Assembly (NCBI GenBank): GCA_965232465.1 | Contig: OZ246977.1 | Span: forward strand, 1,922,001 to 1,986,000 | Length of the DNA stretch: 64,000 nucleotides | Source: G965232465 sp965232465 | GTDB taxonomy: Bacteria > Pseudomonadota > Alphaproteobacteria > JAQWUY01 | Reading direction: 5' to 3' | Part shown: piece by piece, positions 50,001 through 57,880 of the stretch | How positions within the stretch are numbered: position 1 is the stretch's first letter | Layout of the letters: each line of letters opens with the position of its first letter | Program-made: the position numbers and the translations under genes | Notes under the pieces: generated by a model | The model's database searches: none | Told to the model about the DNA's origin: nothing | Seen by the model: the letters and a program-made list of their open reading frames with translations, nothing else

Positions 50001-52339
50001 GTTGCCCATACAATCGGTGAAGCAGATACAGTAAAGCCTGTATGGTCGGTGGCTGTTTGCTTCGCCACAGGTAAGTTGGCATAATCTGTGACTTGCGGTA
50101 ATCCCCCCTTGGCTTTACGGACAATTTTTACCAACAGCGTACCCGATTTTGTCAGTTTCGTCCCATCAATAGCCCCCGTATCGGCGTTAATCGCCCCTGT
50201 TAATGCCCCTTGCACAATACCTGTGGTAGTCGATGTAAAACCGCTTACAGTGGTAGCAGGTGCTACAATCTCAAAGGTGAAATCTGCATTTGTATCAAAT
50301 GTTACAGTGGTATCCCCCACTGTATCAGAGGTTTTTAATTTATAATCGGTGGTATACGATTGTCCCCATTTGCCTGACCCTGTATGGGTACCAGAATTTA
50401 AGCTACCTGCCGCTGTGGACAGTTCGAAGGTTCTGCTCTGATCCGCATATTCAGAATCACTATGTTCGAATACAGCGGTTACAGTTGTCCCTGAGGGGAT
50501 TGCCCCGGATATAACCAAAGTCTTGCCATTAACAACCAGTTTATCATGACTATCTGTATCCGCTAGGCTTTTTAGGCTCCAATCGGATTTTTGCGTTTGT
50601 CCCCCCGTTACAGTTAATTTACCCAGTATATCAGCAGTGCTTACTGTTACAGTCCCAGATGCGTAAGGCACAACAAGATTCGCCAGTGTCAGATTTGCCG
50701 CCACAAATGCAATATCCGTCTTCACATAGACAATACGGTCGTCAAAATTCGTTGCTCTGTATGTCAATTTGATAACCGCTGCACCCGCACCAGCTTTGTC
50801 TTCCAGTGTACTGGTATATGTGGCACTGCCAACGGCAACATTCGTACTCCCATTCTTAAACTGGAAGTCTGTACCGCTTGTTCCTGAAACCCTTTCTGCT
50901 GTAACTGTGGGCGTTACCCCGGTGGGTACGGTGCCAATAAAGGTTTCGACATCATAGGTTTCGTTATTGGTTAAGGTATACGCAGTGGCTCGGCTGGTAC
51001 CATCCCCGCCCTTAATATTATTACTGATTTTATCCGAATCGGATAGCACACTGCCGATTTGGCTAATGGCGTCCACTGATACATATACAACCCGATCCTC
51101 AAATCCACTGGCACTGTATGTGAGTTTTAAGGTGGCTGCCTTACCGTCGGCTAAATCCTTAAGCTGGCTGTCCGCTTGTACCTCATCAAATCCAATGATA
51201 GTGGTACCATCACTTGCGTATAATTCAAAACCTGTGCTTTTGACACCATCGCCACTCACTTTTACCACCGTTACCGTGATTTTATCTGTGTCAATGGCAC
51301 CAGCTTTTGTTTTTAGGCTGTCGTCAACATCGCCTATAAATGTGGATACATCGTATTGTTCCCCATTCTGCAAGGTGTATGCGGATTGTTCCGTCGTCCC
51401 ATCCCCACTACTGATTTTGTTTGCCGCTAATTCCGCACTGCTGATAGCGGTACCCAATGTGGGGGTGGACTGTGCCTCCGCTGTCCTAATATCATATTGC
51501 CTCTCGACCTTGTCGTAGCGTTTCTGCCATACGGCATCGGTGGATGGGGATACAGGGGCGGACTTAAATGCGGACTGTAACTGCTCTGATATACTTTTAC
51601 CAAATGCCAGTTTAAAATCGAGTGATATATCGGTTTTTGCCGATTCGCCATTGGGTTTGTCATATTCGCCCCGCACTGTTAATACAGTATTGGGTTTAAA
51701 TTCAGCAATCAGTTTATTACCCTTAACAACCGTATCGCCAACCCCGTCGAATCTATAGGTCCCCACCCCCACAGACACCTGTTCATAATTGGGGATATTA
51801 CCCTTAGCCGTTATATCCCACCCTTGTAATACCTTTTTATCGTCAATAATGTTATTGCCAATGCGACGATATAGGTTTGTTGACAGGTCGAAACGGGCGG
51901 TTTTCAGTTCCGCCCCCACACTAAACCGTTGGAAGTTTTCCGATGATTTAAAGGCAAGTATATTTTTTGTCCCATCCTTGCTATCAAAGAACGCATTGAC
52001 CCCAACAATTAACGGGGCAGTCGTTGTATCAATAAGTTTTCGATAGCCCAATCCCAAGTTTAATCGATTCGTCGATTTTTGACGATTATAAGAAGTTTGC
52101 AAATATGTAACCGTGTCTTTTGTTTCCCGCAGGTTGCTAAAAGCGGTAATATCCCAACTTAGGGTTTTATCCGTATATTGAATCCCACCACTTATCCATT
52201 CAAAAATACCCCTTTCGTTAATCGTATCAATCAGCAAATTCCCCGTGGCATTAACCACTTTGTCTGTATCATTGGTAAATGCTGTCGTTACAGACGACAA
52301 CACAAGTAAACTGGCACCTGCCAAAAACATTTTTTTCAT
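41066..52339 (-). CDS. Giant inverse autotransporter adhesin (intimin/invasin type), 5' part, truncated by IS
   Basis: The 3757-codon frame has a signal peptide (MKKMFLAGASLLVLSSVTTA) and an N-terminal inverse-autotransporter barrel at about residues 43-256. Barrel hallmarks are TYLQTSYNRQKSTNRLNLGL, GVNAFFD, VGAEL, LQGWDITAKGNIPNY and KTDISLDFKLAFG. Type Ve proteins insert this barrel in the outer membrane and export the C-terminal passenger. A short linker leads to a very long Ig-like passenger of several module types: KWG-Y-T-DYKL (nine here), GTDVTTAP (six) and DVDV-KQ. The last 12 codons (NSVVMR and preceding) come from the IS5-type element. Without the insertion the product would be 4614 residues. 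GGGGTA is about 11 nt before the ATG. I see no LysM domain. Surface adhesion is inferred from the family. Confidence 0.9.
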   Translation of the reverse strand: MKKMFLAGASLLVLSSVTTAFTNDTDKVVNATGNLLIDTINERGIFEWISGGIQYTDKTLSWDITAFSNLRETKDTVTYLQTSYNRQKSTNRLNLGLGYRKLIDTTTAPLIVGVNAFFDSKDGTKNILAFKSSENFQRFSVGAELKTARFDLSTNLYRRIGNNIIDDKKVLQGWDITAKGNIPNYEQVSVGVGTYRFDGVGDTVVKGNKLIAEFKPNTVLTVRGEYDKPNGESAKTDISLDFKLAFGKSISEQLQSAFKSAPVSPSTDAVWQKRYDKVERQYDIRTAEAQSTPTLGTAISSAELAANKISSGDGTTEQSAYTLQNGEQYDVSTFIGDVDDSLKTKAGAIDTDKITVTVVKVSGDGVKSTGFELYASDGTTIIGFDEVQADSQLKDLADGKAATLKLTYSASGFEDRVVYVSVDAISQIGSVLSDSDKISNNIKGGDGTSRATAYTLTNNETYDVETFIGTVPTGVTPTVTAERVSGTSGTDFQFKNGSTNVAVGSATYTSTLEDKAGAGAAVIKLTYRATNFDDRIVYVKTDIAFVAANLTLANLVVPYASGTVTVSTADILGKLTVTGGQTQKSDWSLKSLADTDSHDKLVVNGKTLVISGAIPSGTTVTAVFEHSDSEYADQSRTFELSTAAGSLNSGTHTGSGKWGQSYTTDYKLKTSDTVGDTTVTFDTNADFTFEIVAPATTVSGFTSTTTGIVQGALTGAINADTGAIDGTKLTKSGTLLVKIVRKAKGGLPQVTDYANLPVAKQTATDHTGFTVSASPIVWATASTAVTYTENASKPAGIGSASYALTASGTTAGATTGADAITVASNDGKIGKTTKSGVVKVKITYAANDKYAQITRDVDVAVNKQSVPISTLTAAKIIVPYMPDVSGTEVISTTYILDELFTSSSAKSDWSIKSLANTDSHASVAVASGGKSLIISGGITTTTTTITVVLESSKYVDMTRIFELSTRVAQVIDGTPTGLSSKWGKGTVTPDYKLDLDDQGQTFVKATDYTFSIVPSSDGGKGGKDATTAGIFSSNPISNAKTGAIDTSKLTKSGKLLIKIVRAAKGSGANAVAAATEYVNFDVTKQVLGTDVTTAPAVATATGENGKWKDSTSTKINLDYTLPGSTDESDYTWAVGKKSGAEPDGTLAIDSSGDISGATSSGTAEITITAKGSNAKYSGSIRTADFAIAKQTGTDTLSMADLVIPYVDGDSDRTVTTAEILGQLSVSSTGTAQTQKSQWTLASVANTDNNGDLAVTGGGKTLTISDEIPTKTTVTAVLSHPAYENKTVSFELSTEPSKISTGGRTGSGKWGKSYTTDYKLKGSVGSVNFVSTDYTFSIVAPGGDDGSGKTQTTAGIVQGALTGAIGIRNGVIDASKLTKSGALLIKIVRAAKGTGASRVDAVTEYQNFTVSKQDSTDHTGFAVSAGAITWNANSQTVSYDDSTNKPTGIGSASYALVTSGTTAGATTGADAVTVASSDGKIGKTTKSGVVKVKVTYAANDKYETITRDVDVTINKQTGSGRLSMDNLVIPYGGSDTTVSTATITGKLTVPNSLGAKSEWTLTGLRNSDGNSNITIGTGGNSLTITGAITTNTTVSARFESDKYVSRVVDFELSTGAGAISTSDARTGLRGKWGVGFTTAADYKLKLSDTVGDTTVTFTKGDTTNAGDYTFTIVPTSDGGKGGKDATTAGIAQAGAINANTGAIDGSKLNKSGKVLVKIVRAAKGGLPALTDYENITVDRQVLGTDVTTIPTISLNSGDNKWKTGNTKFDLKYTNLPGGLSASAFGWGIKSTTASGLLEIDANGKISKATSAGIVIITMTASASNNDKYSGSFDLAAFTIAKQTGTDTLSMADLVVSYVSGDGNKVISTAEILGQLSVSGGQTQKSQWTLVSVANMDNNGDLAVTGSGKTLTISDEITTKTTVTATLSHPAYADKTVSFELSTRAAQVIDGTPTGLSSKWGKSTVTPDYKLKLSDQGQTFVKATDYTFSVVPNSDGGKEGKDATTAGIFSSNPISNARTGAIDTSKLTKSGKLLIKIVRAAQGSGANAVAAATDYVNFDVTKQVLGTDVTTAPAVATATGENGKWKDSTVTKIDLDYTLPGGTRATQYTWAVAKKSSDAPDGTLNIVNGDIRGATSGGTVEITMTATDSNPKYSGSIRTADFTIAKQVLGTDVTTPPAVATATGEDGKWKSSTSAKIALNYTLPGGTTASDYSWAVDKKSGAEPSGTLAIDQTNGHISGATSSGTAEITITAKAANKKYSGSLRTADFAIAKQTVAANTLSVANLVVPYASGSVTVSTSDVLGQLSVTGGTSAKSDWKVKSLTNTDNNSNISFNGLNLSITGAITTSTTITVTFESVKYADVTKTFELSTRARSEVLTTNDPVGSGKWGKSYTTDYKLNLNSGQFDQTTDYTFSIVASGGDDGSGKTPTTAGIIDGNDYTGAINIRTGAITATKLTKSGTLLIKIVRAKSGTTTVTEYYNLTVGKQALETDISKPTLGIPSGTNNIWRDGGGNIPIDFNGLPNGTTFGDFAWTVAGKTGDAPDTTSAGLSITSSGVMGAVSSGTVVVTMKPKGGANDAKYTGQVTFDFAIGKQTLSSNPLRIADISKVYATGNVTISTADIRAQLSVSGGQTQKADWTLKSLSVPQGTTNLAVDSGGKSLTISGAIGTPTGVTATFTHKKYTDVQTSFKVLTQARSMFTQIPTGTGKWGMSGDVLQTYTTNYYLDTTGGFSKGTQTRRGNYTFEIVPSGTRIAGFTSTTSGIVRGNGYSSTINANTGDIAAFNLTRGGTLLIKITRDALSASVPQLVAYQNFTVGKQVLGTDRSTTSTVTTETNEDGTWKDNPSTKIDLKYSAIPPDLQFAWTVARKSGALPTGTLKIDNNGDISGATSGGTVVATITAKVSDPRYTGSVSFEYNIKKQTTTADTLAFDALIVPAPSGGRNTDVSYADILRYLKVTGSNAKTKASEWTVKKVTVPTSLLAVGDNSGLKKIQISQAVPTPTAIGITLEHPAYADKDVNINISTKANPISASVRSGSGKWGKSYTTNYNLRRTVGSVNFVATDYTFSIVAPGGDDGSGKTQTTAGIVQGALTGAINIRTGAIDASKLTKSGTLLVKIVRAAKGGINQTTEYQNFTVDKQTQADHKNFRVTADAIAWSGGVETKVTYKGTNTPAGISDSPTYSLITAGTTAGTVTGDGVGIADVESDGSISGTRASGIVKVKVTYPANDKYEAMNLTVDVPIKRRPGLTVSESAFKVEYNRSYIWGATITPTVTGTMPKSPHDGGTLYVPRYSIKSRTNAGTAAIGGVIDQGTGVITNTQSSGTLVVTVEHPRNIRYEAGISKDITLNIFAKSQAAAANAGHGSFSTGANGTPTISDISSNYKDIRAYGGVLGGIRPTLTINDSGKYPSNGARYQFDYALFKDDGTLLSPSQAITEFNSGKTIRIGLGSNPRSDKAIELVFKFPASPDGKYGNKDLSVYWRTTSATPTTTDSLSFNDFVVTTAPAASGGVNVPSADILTQLKVSSTGTAQTQTSQWTIKKITVPNTAQGISVVSGQGINVNDNLGTATLTITLGHSSYKDKDVTMKVSKRLNPISTGTRSGSGKWGVGTYSTDYKLKTSLTGSGGSTVTFNKNTDYTFEVVTGAVPGDAPAGTQATTAGIIANGQTAIASRTGAIDASKLTKSGVLLVKIVRVAKGGINQTTEYQNFAVSKQDKTDHTIFRVTADAIAWSGGVEKKVTYGERNIPAGISDSPTYSLNSVVMR

Positions 52340-52877
52340 TTTATTTTTACCCCTATTTGTTTTTTCTTAAATTTACAGATAACATTTCCGAATAGTTATC
52401 CAATTGAGCTCATAATTTTGTAATTTTCCTAAATTTGACAATTAATAATGTAAGACCTTTTTAACATATAACATATATAAGATATCAAATTTTTTATGGT
52501 GTCAACAATTTTTTTTAAATTTTTTAAACTTTGCTGTATTTTGGGCTAGATATATTTAAAATGCGGGGATTTGGTGTTTTAGACGCACCTATCCTGTGGT
52601 TTGTTACGACGAAACACCATATAGTTAATTTCATATAAAGTGATTCGCCATACTATACTGCACATTATCGGCATAAAATGCCTTTTCATTCCCCAATAAT
52701 AAAACATCGCATTGCGTACTGTCGTGTACATTGCCCGCTGTAACCATGCTTGGGTGATAAATAAAAGAGGTTGGCTAGTAAATGGTTGCTGCATCATTAT
52801 ATCCCCTGATACCATAAAACAACAGTATAAAATATTTTATAACAATTGAATACATATTAATTATGCAAAGGTCCCTA
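52340..52877. other. Gene-free stretch between adhesin and TRAP genes
   Basis: The part next to the adhesin start is AT-rich and must hold its promoter. A TTGTCA at 52434-52439 (minus strand) is a possible -35, but I see no matching -10 at the right distance. The middle contains a fragment of dispersed repeat b. A 78-codon leftward frame at 52579-52815 overlaps this repeat and shows no protein-like features, so I do not call it a gene. Confidence 0.5.
52635..52666 (+). repeat. Dispersed repeat family b, end fragment
   Basis: About 32 bp containing TGATTCGCCATACTATACTG matches 7483-7514 with a few changes and in the same orientation. Only the outer end of the repeat is present. Confidence 0.5.
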
Positions 52878-54515
52878 TTATAAGAACACGGTTACAATTT
52901 GTGGGACAAATAATATGGTTGTCAACACTATTAATTGCATACCGATAAATGGTAGGAAGCCTTTGAAAATATCCACCAAAGTAATATGGGGGGGGGCAAC
53001 GGATTTTAGGTAAAACGCCGCTGGTCCAAAGGGAGGCGATAAGAAACTAACCTGCATATTTACACAAAACAGAATACCAAACCATACTTGTACCATGATA
53101 CGGCTGTCTAATCCCGCTGTTAGCCCTAATTCATGCATGGGTAATTGTAATAAAATCGGCAGAAACACGGGCATTACCAATAAAACGATGCCTGTCCAAT
53201 CCATAAACGCCCCCAAAATTAAAAATACTACCATCATGATCAATATAATACCCATAGTCGGGAAATCATATCCCAATATTAGGTTTGCCACATAGGTGGG
53301 ACCGCCCACAATCGTGTACGCCCCACTTAATGCGGCGGCACCAAAAGTTACCCAAATAATCGTACCTGTGGATTTAAAAGTCCGCATAGAGGCTTCTTTA
53401 AGTACATCGAAACTAAATTCCCCTCGTAGGATAATCAACACAAATACAGTAAATACCCCCATTGCCGCCGCCTCAGTAATAGAAGTTACCCCACCATAAA
53501 TCGATCCCAGTATAATAAACACAATACCAATCGGTTGAATAATACCTTTGGTATGATACCAAGTATCTTTAATTGCCTGTATACCAAATTGGAATATAAG
53601 CACAACAGCCGATGCTAAGAAAACCAATCCCCCCACATACAAGTGATAGGGGTCTGAGGCTGTGTCTGGATTTTGTATGGTTTCACTGGATAAAATCAGA
53701 TACCGCAACGCAAAAAATACACCCACCGCCCCAATCGATTCGATAGCAATAATTTTACCATAAAACCGCATTTCCGATGGACTCATATCGTCGTCCAAAG
53801 GTTTTGGCAAGGGGGCTAATGATGGATTTAAATGGGTACGCACGAAAATATAAATAATATATAACGATGCCAGCATAAAACCCGGTAAAAATGCCGCTTT
53901 AAACAATAAACTAACGGAAGTTTCCGTAATAAGACCATAAAAAATCAATACAATCGACGGGGGAATCATTGTACCCAACGACCCAGACGCACAAATAGTA
54001 CCAATCGCCAAGTTTTGATTATAGCCAAGTCGTAACATTTGTGGCAGGGCAATTAACCCCAGTAACACCACTTCCCCCCCAATAATACCAGACATGGCCG
54101 CCATAACCACCGCCATTAATGAGGTCACCACCGCCACCCCACCCCGTACACGGGATAACCAGATGCTAAACGATGTGTACATGTCCTTGGCAATACCGGA
54201 CCGTTCCAATAATGCGGCCATAAAGATAAACAATGGCACAGATATAAGGACATAATTGGTGGTAATGCCATATAATTTCTGTCCGAGGATACCCATGGGA
54301 CCGGTGCCAAACCGCCGTGTTAGAGTCCCCTCACCCATTTTCCAAGAATCGACATCAAGCCCATGAACAAAAGGATCTGTAAACAAAGTGGGTTCAAATT
54401 TTAAAATCATTACCACCGTCGCCAAAAAACCAGAAGCAAACCCAAGTGGCATTCCAATTGCCAATAAAACAAACATCCCCACCAACAATACCAATGAGAT
54501 AGTACCCACATCCAT
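52878..54515 (-). CDS. TRAP transporter large permease (DctM-like)
   Basis: The 545-residue membrane protein has the DctM/ion-transporter family segments GIPLGFASGF-like MPLGFASGFLATVVM, PLFIFMAALLERSGI, GEVVLLGLIALPQMLRLGYN, GSLGTMIPPSIVLIFYG and FMDWTGIVLLVMPVFLPIL. It is about 110 residues longer than DctM because of a central region with extra hydrophobic segments (residues 245-345). That is typical of the mannitol/chloroaromatic subgroup of TRAP transporters. It uses a sodium or proton gradient with DctQ and DctP to import an organic acid. GGGAG precedes the ATG, 20 bp after dctQ. Confidence 0.92.
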   Translation of the reverse strand: MDVGTISLVLLVGMFVLLAIGMPLGFASGFLATVVMILKFEPTLFTDPFVHGLDVDSWKMGEGTLTRRFGTGPMGILGQKLYGITTNYVLISVPLFIFMAALLERSGIAKDMYTSFSIWLSRVRGGVAVVTSLMAVVMAAMSGIIGGEVVLLGLIALPQMLRLGYNQNLAIGTICASGSLGTMIPPSIVLIFYGLITETSVSLLFKAAFLPGFMLASLYIIYIFVRTHLNPSLAPLPKPLDDDMSPSEMRFYGKIIAIESIGAVGVFFALRYLILSSETIQNPDTASDPYHLYVGGLVFLASAVVLIFQFGIQAIKDTWYHTKGIIQPIGIVFIILGSIYGGVTSITEAAAMGVFTVFVLIILRGEFSFDVLKEASMRTFKSTGTIIWVTFGAAALSGAYTIVGGPTYVANLILGYDFPTMGIILIMMVVFLILGAFMDWTGIVLLVMPVFLPILLQLPMHELGLTAGLDSRIMVQVWFGILFCVNMQVSFLSPPFGPAAFYLKSVAPPHITLVDIFKGFLPFIGMQLIVLTTILFVPQIVTVFL

Positions 54516-54535
54516 TTTTATTCTCCCTGTTGTTA

Positions 54536-55249
54536 TTATTGTTTTTCTTCAAATGGTTTTGGGGTTATATGAAAATCCCGTACCAAACCAAAGATAACGG
54601 CACCAATAACCATAACCAATCCCAAACTGATACCATACCGCCATATATGGGGAATGTTCGATTCACCCCCTTTACCCCATATCATAACAAATATACCATA
54701 CAGCGATAACACTGTTACCAGCCCCGTCACCCATATATCGTATAGTTTACGAAAAACCGCAGGTAAAGGCCAATCCCGAATCAGATTTGATAGGATTTGC
54801 AAGCTGAATAACAATAACAACACTACTATTAAAATTTTGTTGGTAGCGGGTATGGGGGGATCAAATACAGTACCCAAGCGTTCCCAAGTAAAAAAGGTTT
54901 TCATAACCGTTTTGGCACCGCCCCAAACAACCCAAAATGCAAAAAATAAGACGCAAAAAGTGGATAAAATGTCGAATATCCGCTTTGCCCACAATGGTAC
55001 CATATCGTATATAATGGATATGCGAATATGGCTGCGTTGTTGCATGACATATAAACCCGAACTTAAATAAATAAAGCCCCCCAACCACAAAGCGGTTTCA
55101 TTTACCCACAGGGTCGATGAAACCAACACATATCGGTACACAATGTCCAATAACATAATGGCAACAATCGATATGGGCAACCACATGGCGATACGGCTAA
55201 ACCAGACAGATAAAGTATCCATGGGTCCATTTTTGGGGTATTCATACAT
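54536..55249 (-). CDS. TRAP transporter small permease (DctQ-like)
   Basis: The 237-residue protein has four main hydrophobic segments, as in DctQ: ISIVAIMLLDIVYRYVLVSS, LWLGGFIYLSSGLYVMQQRS, a segment before FFTWERLG, and KILIVVLLLLFSLQILSNLI. Two further C-terminal segments make it longer than the usual 160-180 residues, as in the mannitol/chloroaromatic subgroup. It lies between dctP and dctM. The start is inside a tandem 13-bp repeat in which each unit carries GAGAG and ATG; only the last ATG is used in frame. Confidence 0.88.
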   Translation of the reverse strand: MYEYPKNGPMDTLSVWFSRIAMWLPISIVAIMLLDIVYRYVLVSSTLWVNETALWLGGFIYLSSGLYVMQQRSHIRISIIYDMVPLWAKRIFDILSTFCVLFFAFWVVWGGAKTVMKTFFTWERLGTVFDPPIPATNKILIVVLLLLFSLQILSNLIRDWPLPAVFRKLYDIWVTGLVTVLSLYGIFVMIWGKGGESNIPHIWRYGISLGLVMVIGAVIFGLVRDFHITPKPFEEKQ

Positions 55250-55285
55250 TACACTCTCGCATTACACTCTCGCATTATATTCTCA
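55247..55285 (-). repeat. Tandem 13-bp repeat carrying ribosome-binding site and start of dctQ
   Basis: On the minus strand the unit CGAGAGTGTAATG occurs twice in tandem, preceded by the related TGAGAATATAATG. The last ATG is the dctQ start codon. Confidence 0.75.
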
Positions 55286-55395
55286 CATTTTTATACTCTC
55301 ACTTTTTATTTTATAACATTGCTTATATATGAAAACAGACATAAGGAGTGCGGATTATCCCCCACACTCCCTATGTAAATTTGGTCAATTAAAAC

Positions 55396-56424
55396 TTAGT
55401 CAATGGCCCCGATACTTTTTAAGTATGCTCTATGATGGGCAATTAACTTTTTCGCCTCTGGCGTATCCCCAAATTCATCCCAAGTAGCAAGGGCTGTTTC
55501 ACGCCACTTTCTGATGTCTGCATCGGACCAAGTGGACACGGTAATGCCTTCCGCCTGCAATTGTGCCTTCATAGCGGCGTTTGCATCTTTAAATGTGGTT
55601 ACCACATTCAATGCCAATTCTTTGGCTGCGGATTCCATAATGGCTTGTTGTGAAGCAGGCAATGAATCCCATACTTCTTTGTTACATGCCAAATGTTCAG
55701 ATGGCATAGAATGGAATCCGGGATACATTGTGTATTTGGCAATATCATATAACCCAAGGCTCTTATTTACCGCCAATTGGCTGGCATCCGCCCCATCAAT
55801 CAGCTTGGTTTCAAGGGCGGTAAAGATTTCAGAAAAATCCATTACAATCGGCTTAGCCCCTAGTTTTTCAAAGATCTGAGTAATCATCCCCGGGGGCGAA
55901 CGGAAACGCCACCCTTGTAAATCATCAATACTATTTAAAGGGCGAATAGAGGATAAGGATTCATGGTCAGGTACAAAAATACCCACCAACTGCATATCGT
56001 ACTTATTATACAGTTCCTGTGCCGCTTCGATACCCCCCCCCGTATAGAACCATGCCAGTTGTTGGTATGGCGTATCATACGCCCCGATAATATCACCGGT
56101 GAATTGGAATGCTTTGTTTTTGCCCGTTGCATAACCGGAGCCCGTCATATCACAGTCGAGTACGCCATTTACCGCTGCATCAAAAGTCTCCGTAGGTTTT
56201 ACCACAGAACTGGAATAAAACATTTCTAATTTTAAATCGCCACCGGACATAACGCCCACTTGTTCAGCAAATTGTTTATACAATGCACCCATAGGCGAAG
56301 TTTCGCCAAAATGGGTTTGCACCCGCAAGGTTGTACCCGCCAGCACAGATGTAGCAAGTAGCCCCACCGCACTAACAATGACAAAAGTCTTTTTTAAGAA
56401 TTTAAGAAGTTTCATAATTTTCAT
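55396..56424 (-). CDS. TRAP transporter substrate-binding protein (DctP-like)
   Basis: The 342-residue periplasmic protein has a signal peptide (LKKTFVIVSAVGLLATSVLA). TRAP binding-protein features include LRVQTHFGETSPMGALYKQF, DLQGWRFRSPPGMITQIFEK and the substrate-carboxylate region SEIFTALETKLIDGADAS. It resembles the FcbT1-type group that goes with the long large permease. The ligand is probably a carboxylate. Two ATG codons, 56424 and 56415, are near GGGAGAG; spacing is short for the first and long for the second, so the start is uncertain by three residues. The gene is divergent from rnd. Confidence 0.9.
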   Translation of the reverse strand: MKIMKLLKFLKKTFVIVSAVGLLATSVLAGTTLRVQTHFGETSPMGALYKQFAEQVGVMSGGDLKLEMFYSSSVVKPTETFDAAVNGVLDCDMTGSGYATGKNKAFQFTGDIIGAYDTPYQQLAWFYTGGGIEAAQELYNKYDMQLVGIFVPDHESLSSIRPLNSIDDLQGWRFRSPPGMITQIFEKLGAKPIVMDFSEIFTALETKLIDGADASQLAVNKSLGLYDIAKYTMYPGFHSMPSEHLACNKEVWDSLPASQQAIMESAAKELALNVVTTFKDANAAMKAQLQAEGITVSTWSDADIRKWRETALATWDEFGDTPEAKKLIAHHRAYLKSIGAID

Positions 56425-56600
56425 CTCTCCCTACTGTTAATTCATTTATACATACAACAAGACAATACATTTTTTTCGATATTTGCCCTGCCATCCAGAT
56501 AAGGTATACACTATTGCATACACATAGTCAAGTAAAAATAATTCAAAGTGCATACTTGATTTATTGAAAAAACACAACAAAAGAGTTGCATAACTTTTAA

Positions 56601-57803
56601 ATGTATTTTATACATGTATACATATATAACGAAACATCAGAAACACCATATTTAATGCACATAATTACCTCTACGGCGGACATCATCGCCTTATGCGACC
56701 AATTACAATCCAGTCCTTATATTGCCCTCGATACTGAATTTATGCGCGAAGGGACATATTATGCACAACTTTCTTTAATTCAGGTGGCAACGGATACGGT
56801 CGAAGCCATCATTGACCCCCTACACAAAGACATTGATATATCCCCATTTTTTGATATTTTACGCAACCCGAATATTATTAAAGTATTACATGCGGCACGA
56901 CAGGACTTAGAAATTTTTCACATGTTAATGGGGGGGTATGTGCCCGCCCCTATTTTTGATACACAGGTGGTGGCGGCTTATGTGGGATATGGGGATCAAG
57001 TGGGGTATGAAACCCTTGTGCATCGTATACTGCAAGTGTCCATCAACAAATCCGCCCGCTTTACCGATTGGTCAAAACGCCCTCTGATGCATAAACAATT
57101 GGAATATGCCATTGGCGATGTAACCCATTTACGACATGTGTATAAAAAACTACACCAATGCCTTGTGGATAAAAACCGTACGGATTGGGTAACACAAGAA
57201 ATGGATATGTTGGAATCCCCCGATACATATGCCATAAATCCCACCGACGCATATCAAAAAATCAAATATGGACGGGCAAAACCAAAATTCTTGGCGGTGT
57301 TGCAACAAGTCGCATCGGTTCGGGAAATACAAGCGATGCACAAAAACCTGCCACGCAGGCGATATATCAAGGATGAAACTTTGTTGGATATTGCCGGTAC
57401 AATGCCCAAAACCCATGCGGATTTATCCCGCATTCGGGGTATTCCCAAATCATGGATTAACAATCACCATGGCAATTTAATATTACAAGCCGTCAAAAAA
57501 GCCCTTGCCCTTGACCCAAGTTTATACCCACAAGCTATCGAGTATATACCCCCCACAAAACAACAGGCAAACACCATTGAAATATTAAAAATGGTATTAA
57601 AAATTTGTGCCAATGATGCAGACATCGTCCCCCGCCTTATGGTCAGCACCCAAGACATAGAAAAAATCGCACGGGGCGAAAAACACATCAGCGACCTGCC
57701 CCCATGGACATACGATATTTTTGGCGTATATGCGGAAAAAATCTTACAGGGTACAACTGCCATTACCCTTAAAAATGGGGAAATTTGTTTGACAACAAAG
57801 TAA
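56601..57803 (+). CDS. rnd: Ribonuclease D
   Basis: The 400-residue 3'-5' exoribonuclease trims tRNA and other stable RNA precursors. The DEDD motifs are present: Asp and Glu in ALDTEFMREGTYY, Asp in VLHAARQDLEIFHML, and YAIGDVTHLRHVY. An HRDC domain follows from about residue 230 (RRRYIKDETLLDIAGTMPKT, then HADLSRIRGIP). The true start may be the ATG at 56655 (MHIITSTADI), which fits family N-termini better; neither start has a ribosome-binding site. The gene converges on tRNA-Asp and rpoC. Confidence 0.92.
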   Translation: MYFIHVYIYNETSETPYLMHIITSTADIIALCDQLQSSPYIALDTEFMREGTYYAQLSLIQVATDTVEAIIDPLHKDIDISPFFDILRNPNIIKVLHAARQDLEIFHMLMGGYVPAPIFDTQVVAAYVGYGDQVGYETLVHRILQVSINKSARFTDWSKRPLMHKQLEYAIGDVTHLRHVYKKLHQCLVDKNRTDWVTQEMDMLESPDTYAINPTDAYQKIKYGRAKPKFLAVLQQVASVREIQAMHKNLPRRRYIKDETLLDIAGTMPKTHADLSRIRGIPKSWINNHHGNLILQAVKKALALDPSLYPQAIEYIPPTKQQANTIEILKMVLKICANDADIVPRLMVSTQDIEKIARGEKHISDLPPWTYDIFGVYAEKILQGTTAITLKNGEICLTTK

Positions 57804-57880
57804 ATATGTTGGGGTACATATCCCCCACCATAACAGTGCATAAAAAAGCACGCCATTTTTTATAATATACAGTACCCAAA

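Noticed and set aside
37650..51000. Regular repeats resembling a CRISPR array
   Set aside because: Units are hundreds of bases long, coding and in frame, with no short repeat/spacer pattern and no cas genes.
41520..51758. Many long plus-strand frames opposite the adhesin
   Set aside because: They repeat with the adhesin units and arise from its regular codon use; the minus-strand frame is the one with signal peptide and barrel.
52579..52815. Minus-strand frame of 78 codons upstream of the adhesin
   Set aside because: It runs through a dispersed repeat fragment and shows no protein-like composition or start signal.
56500..56560. GCATAC repeats between dctP and rnd, like a GntR-type operator
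   Set aside because: The copies are imperfect and no GntR regulator is nearby.
57835..57870. Possible rnd terminator (GTGC / GCAC hairpin followed by a T run)
   Set aside because: The stem is only 4 bp with an 8-nt loop, too weak to call.
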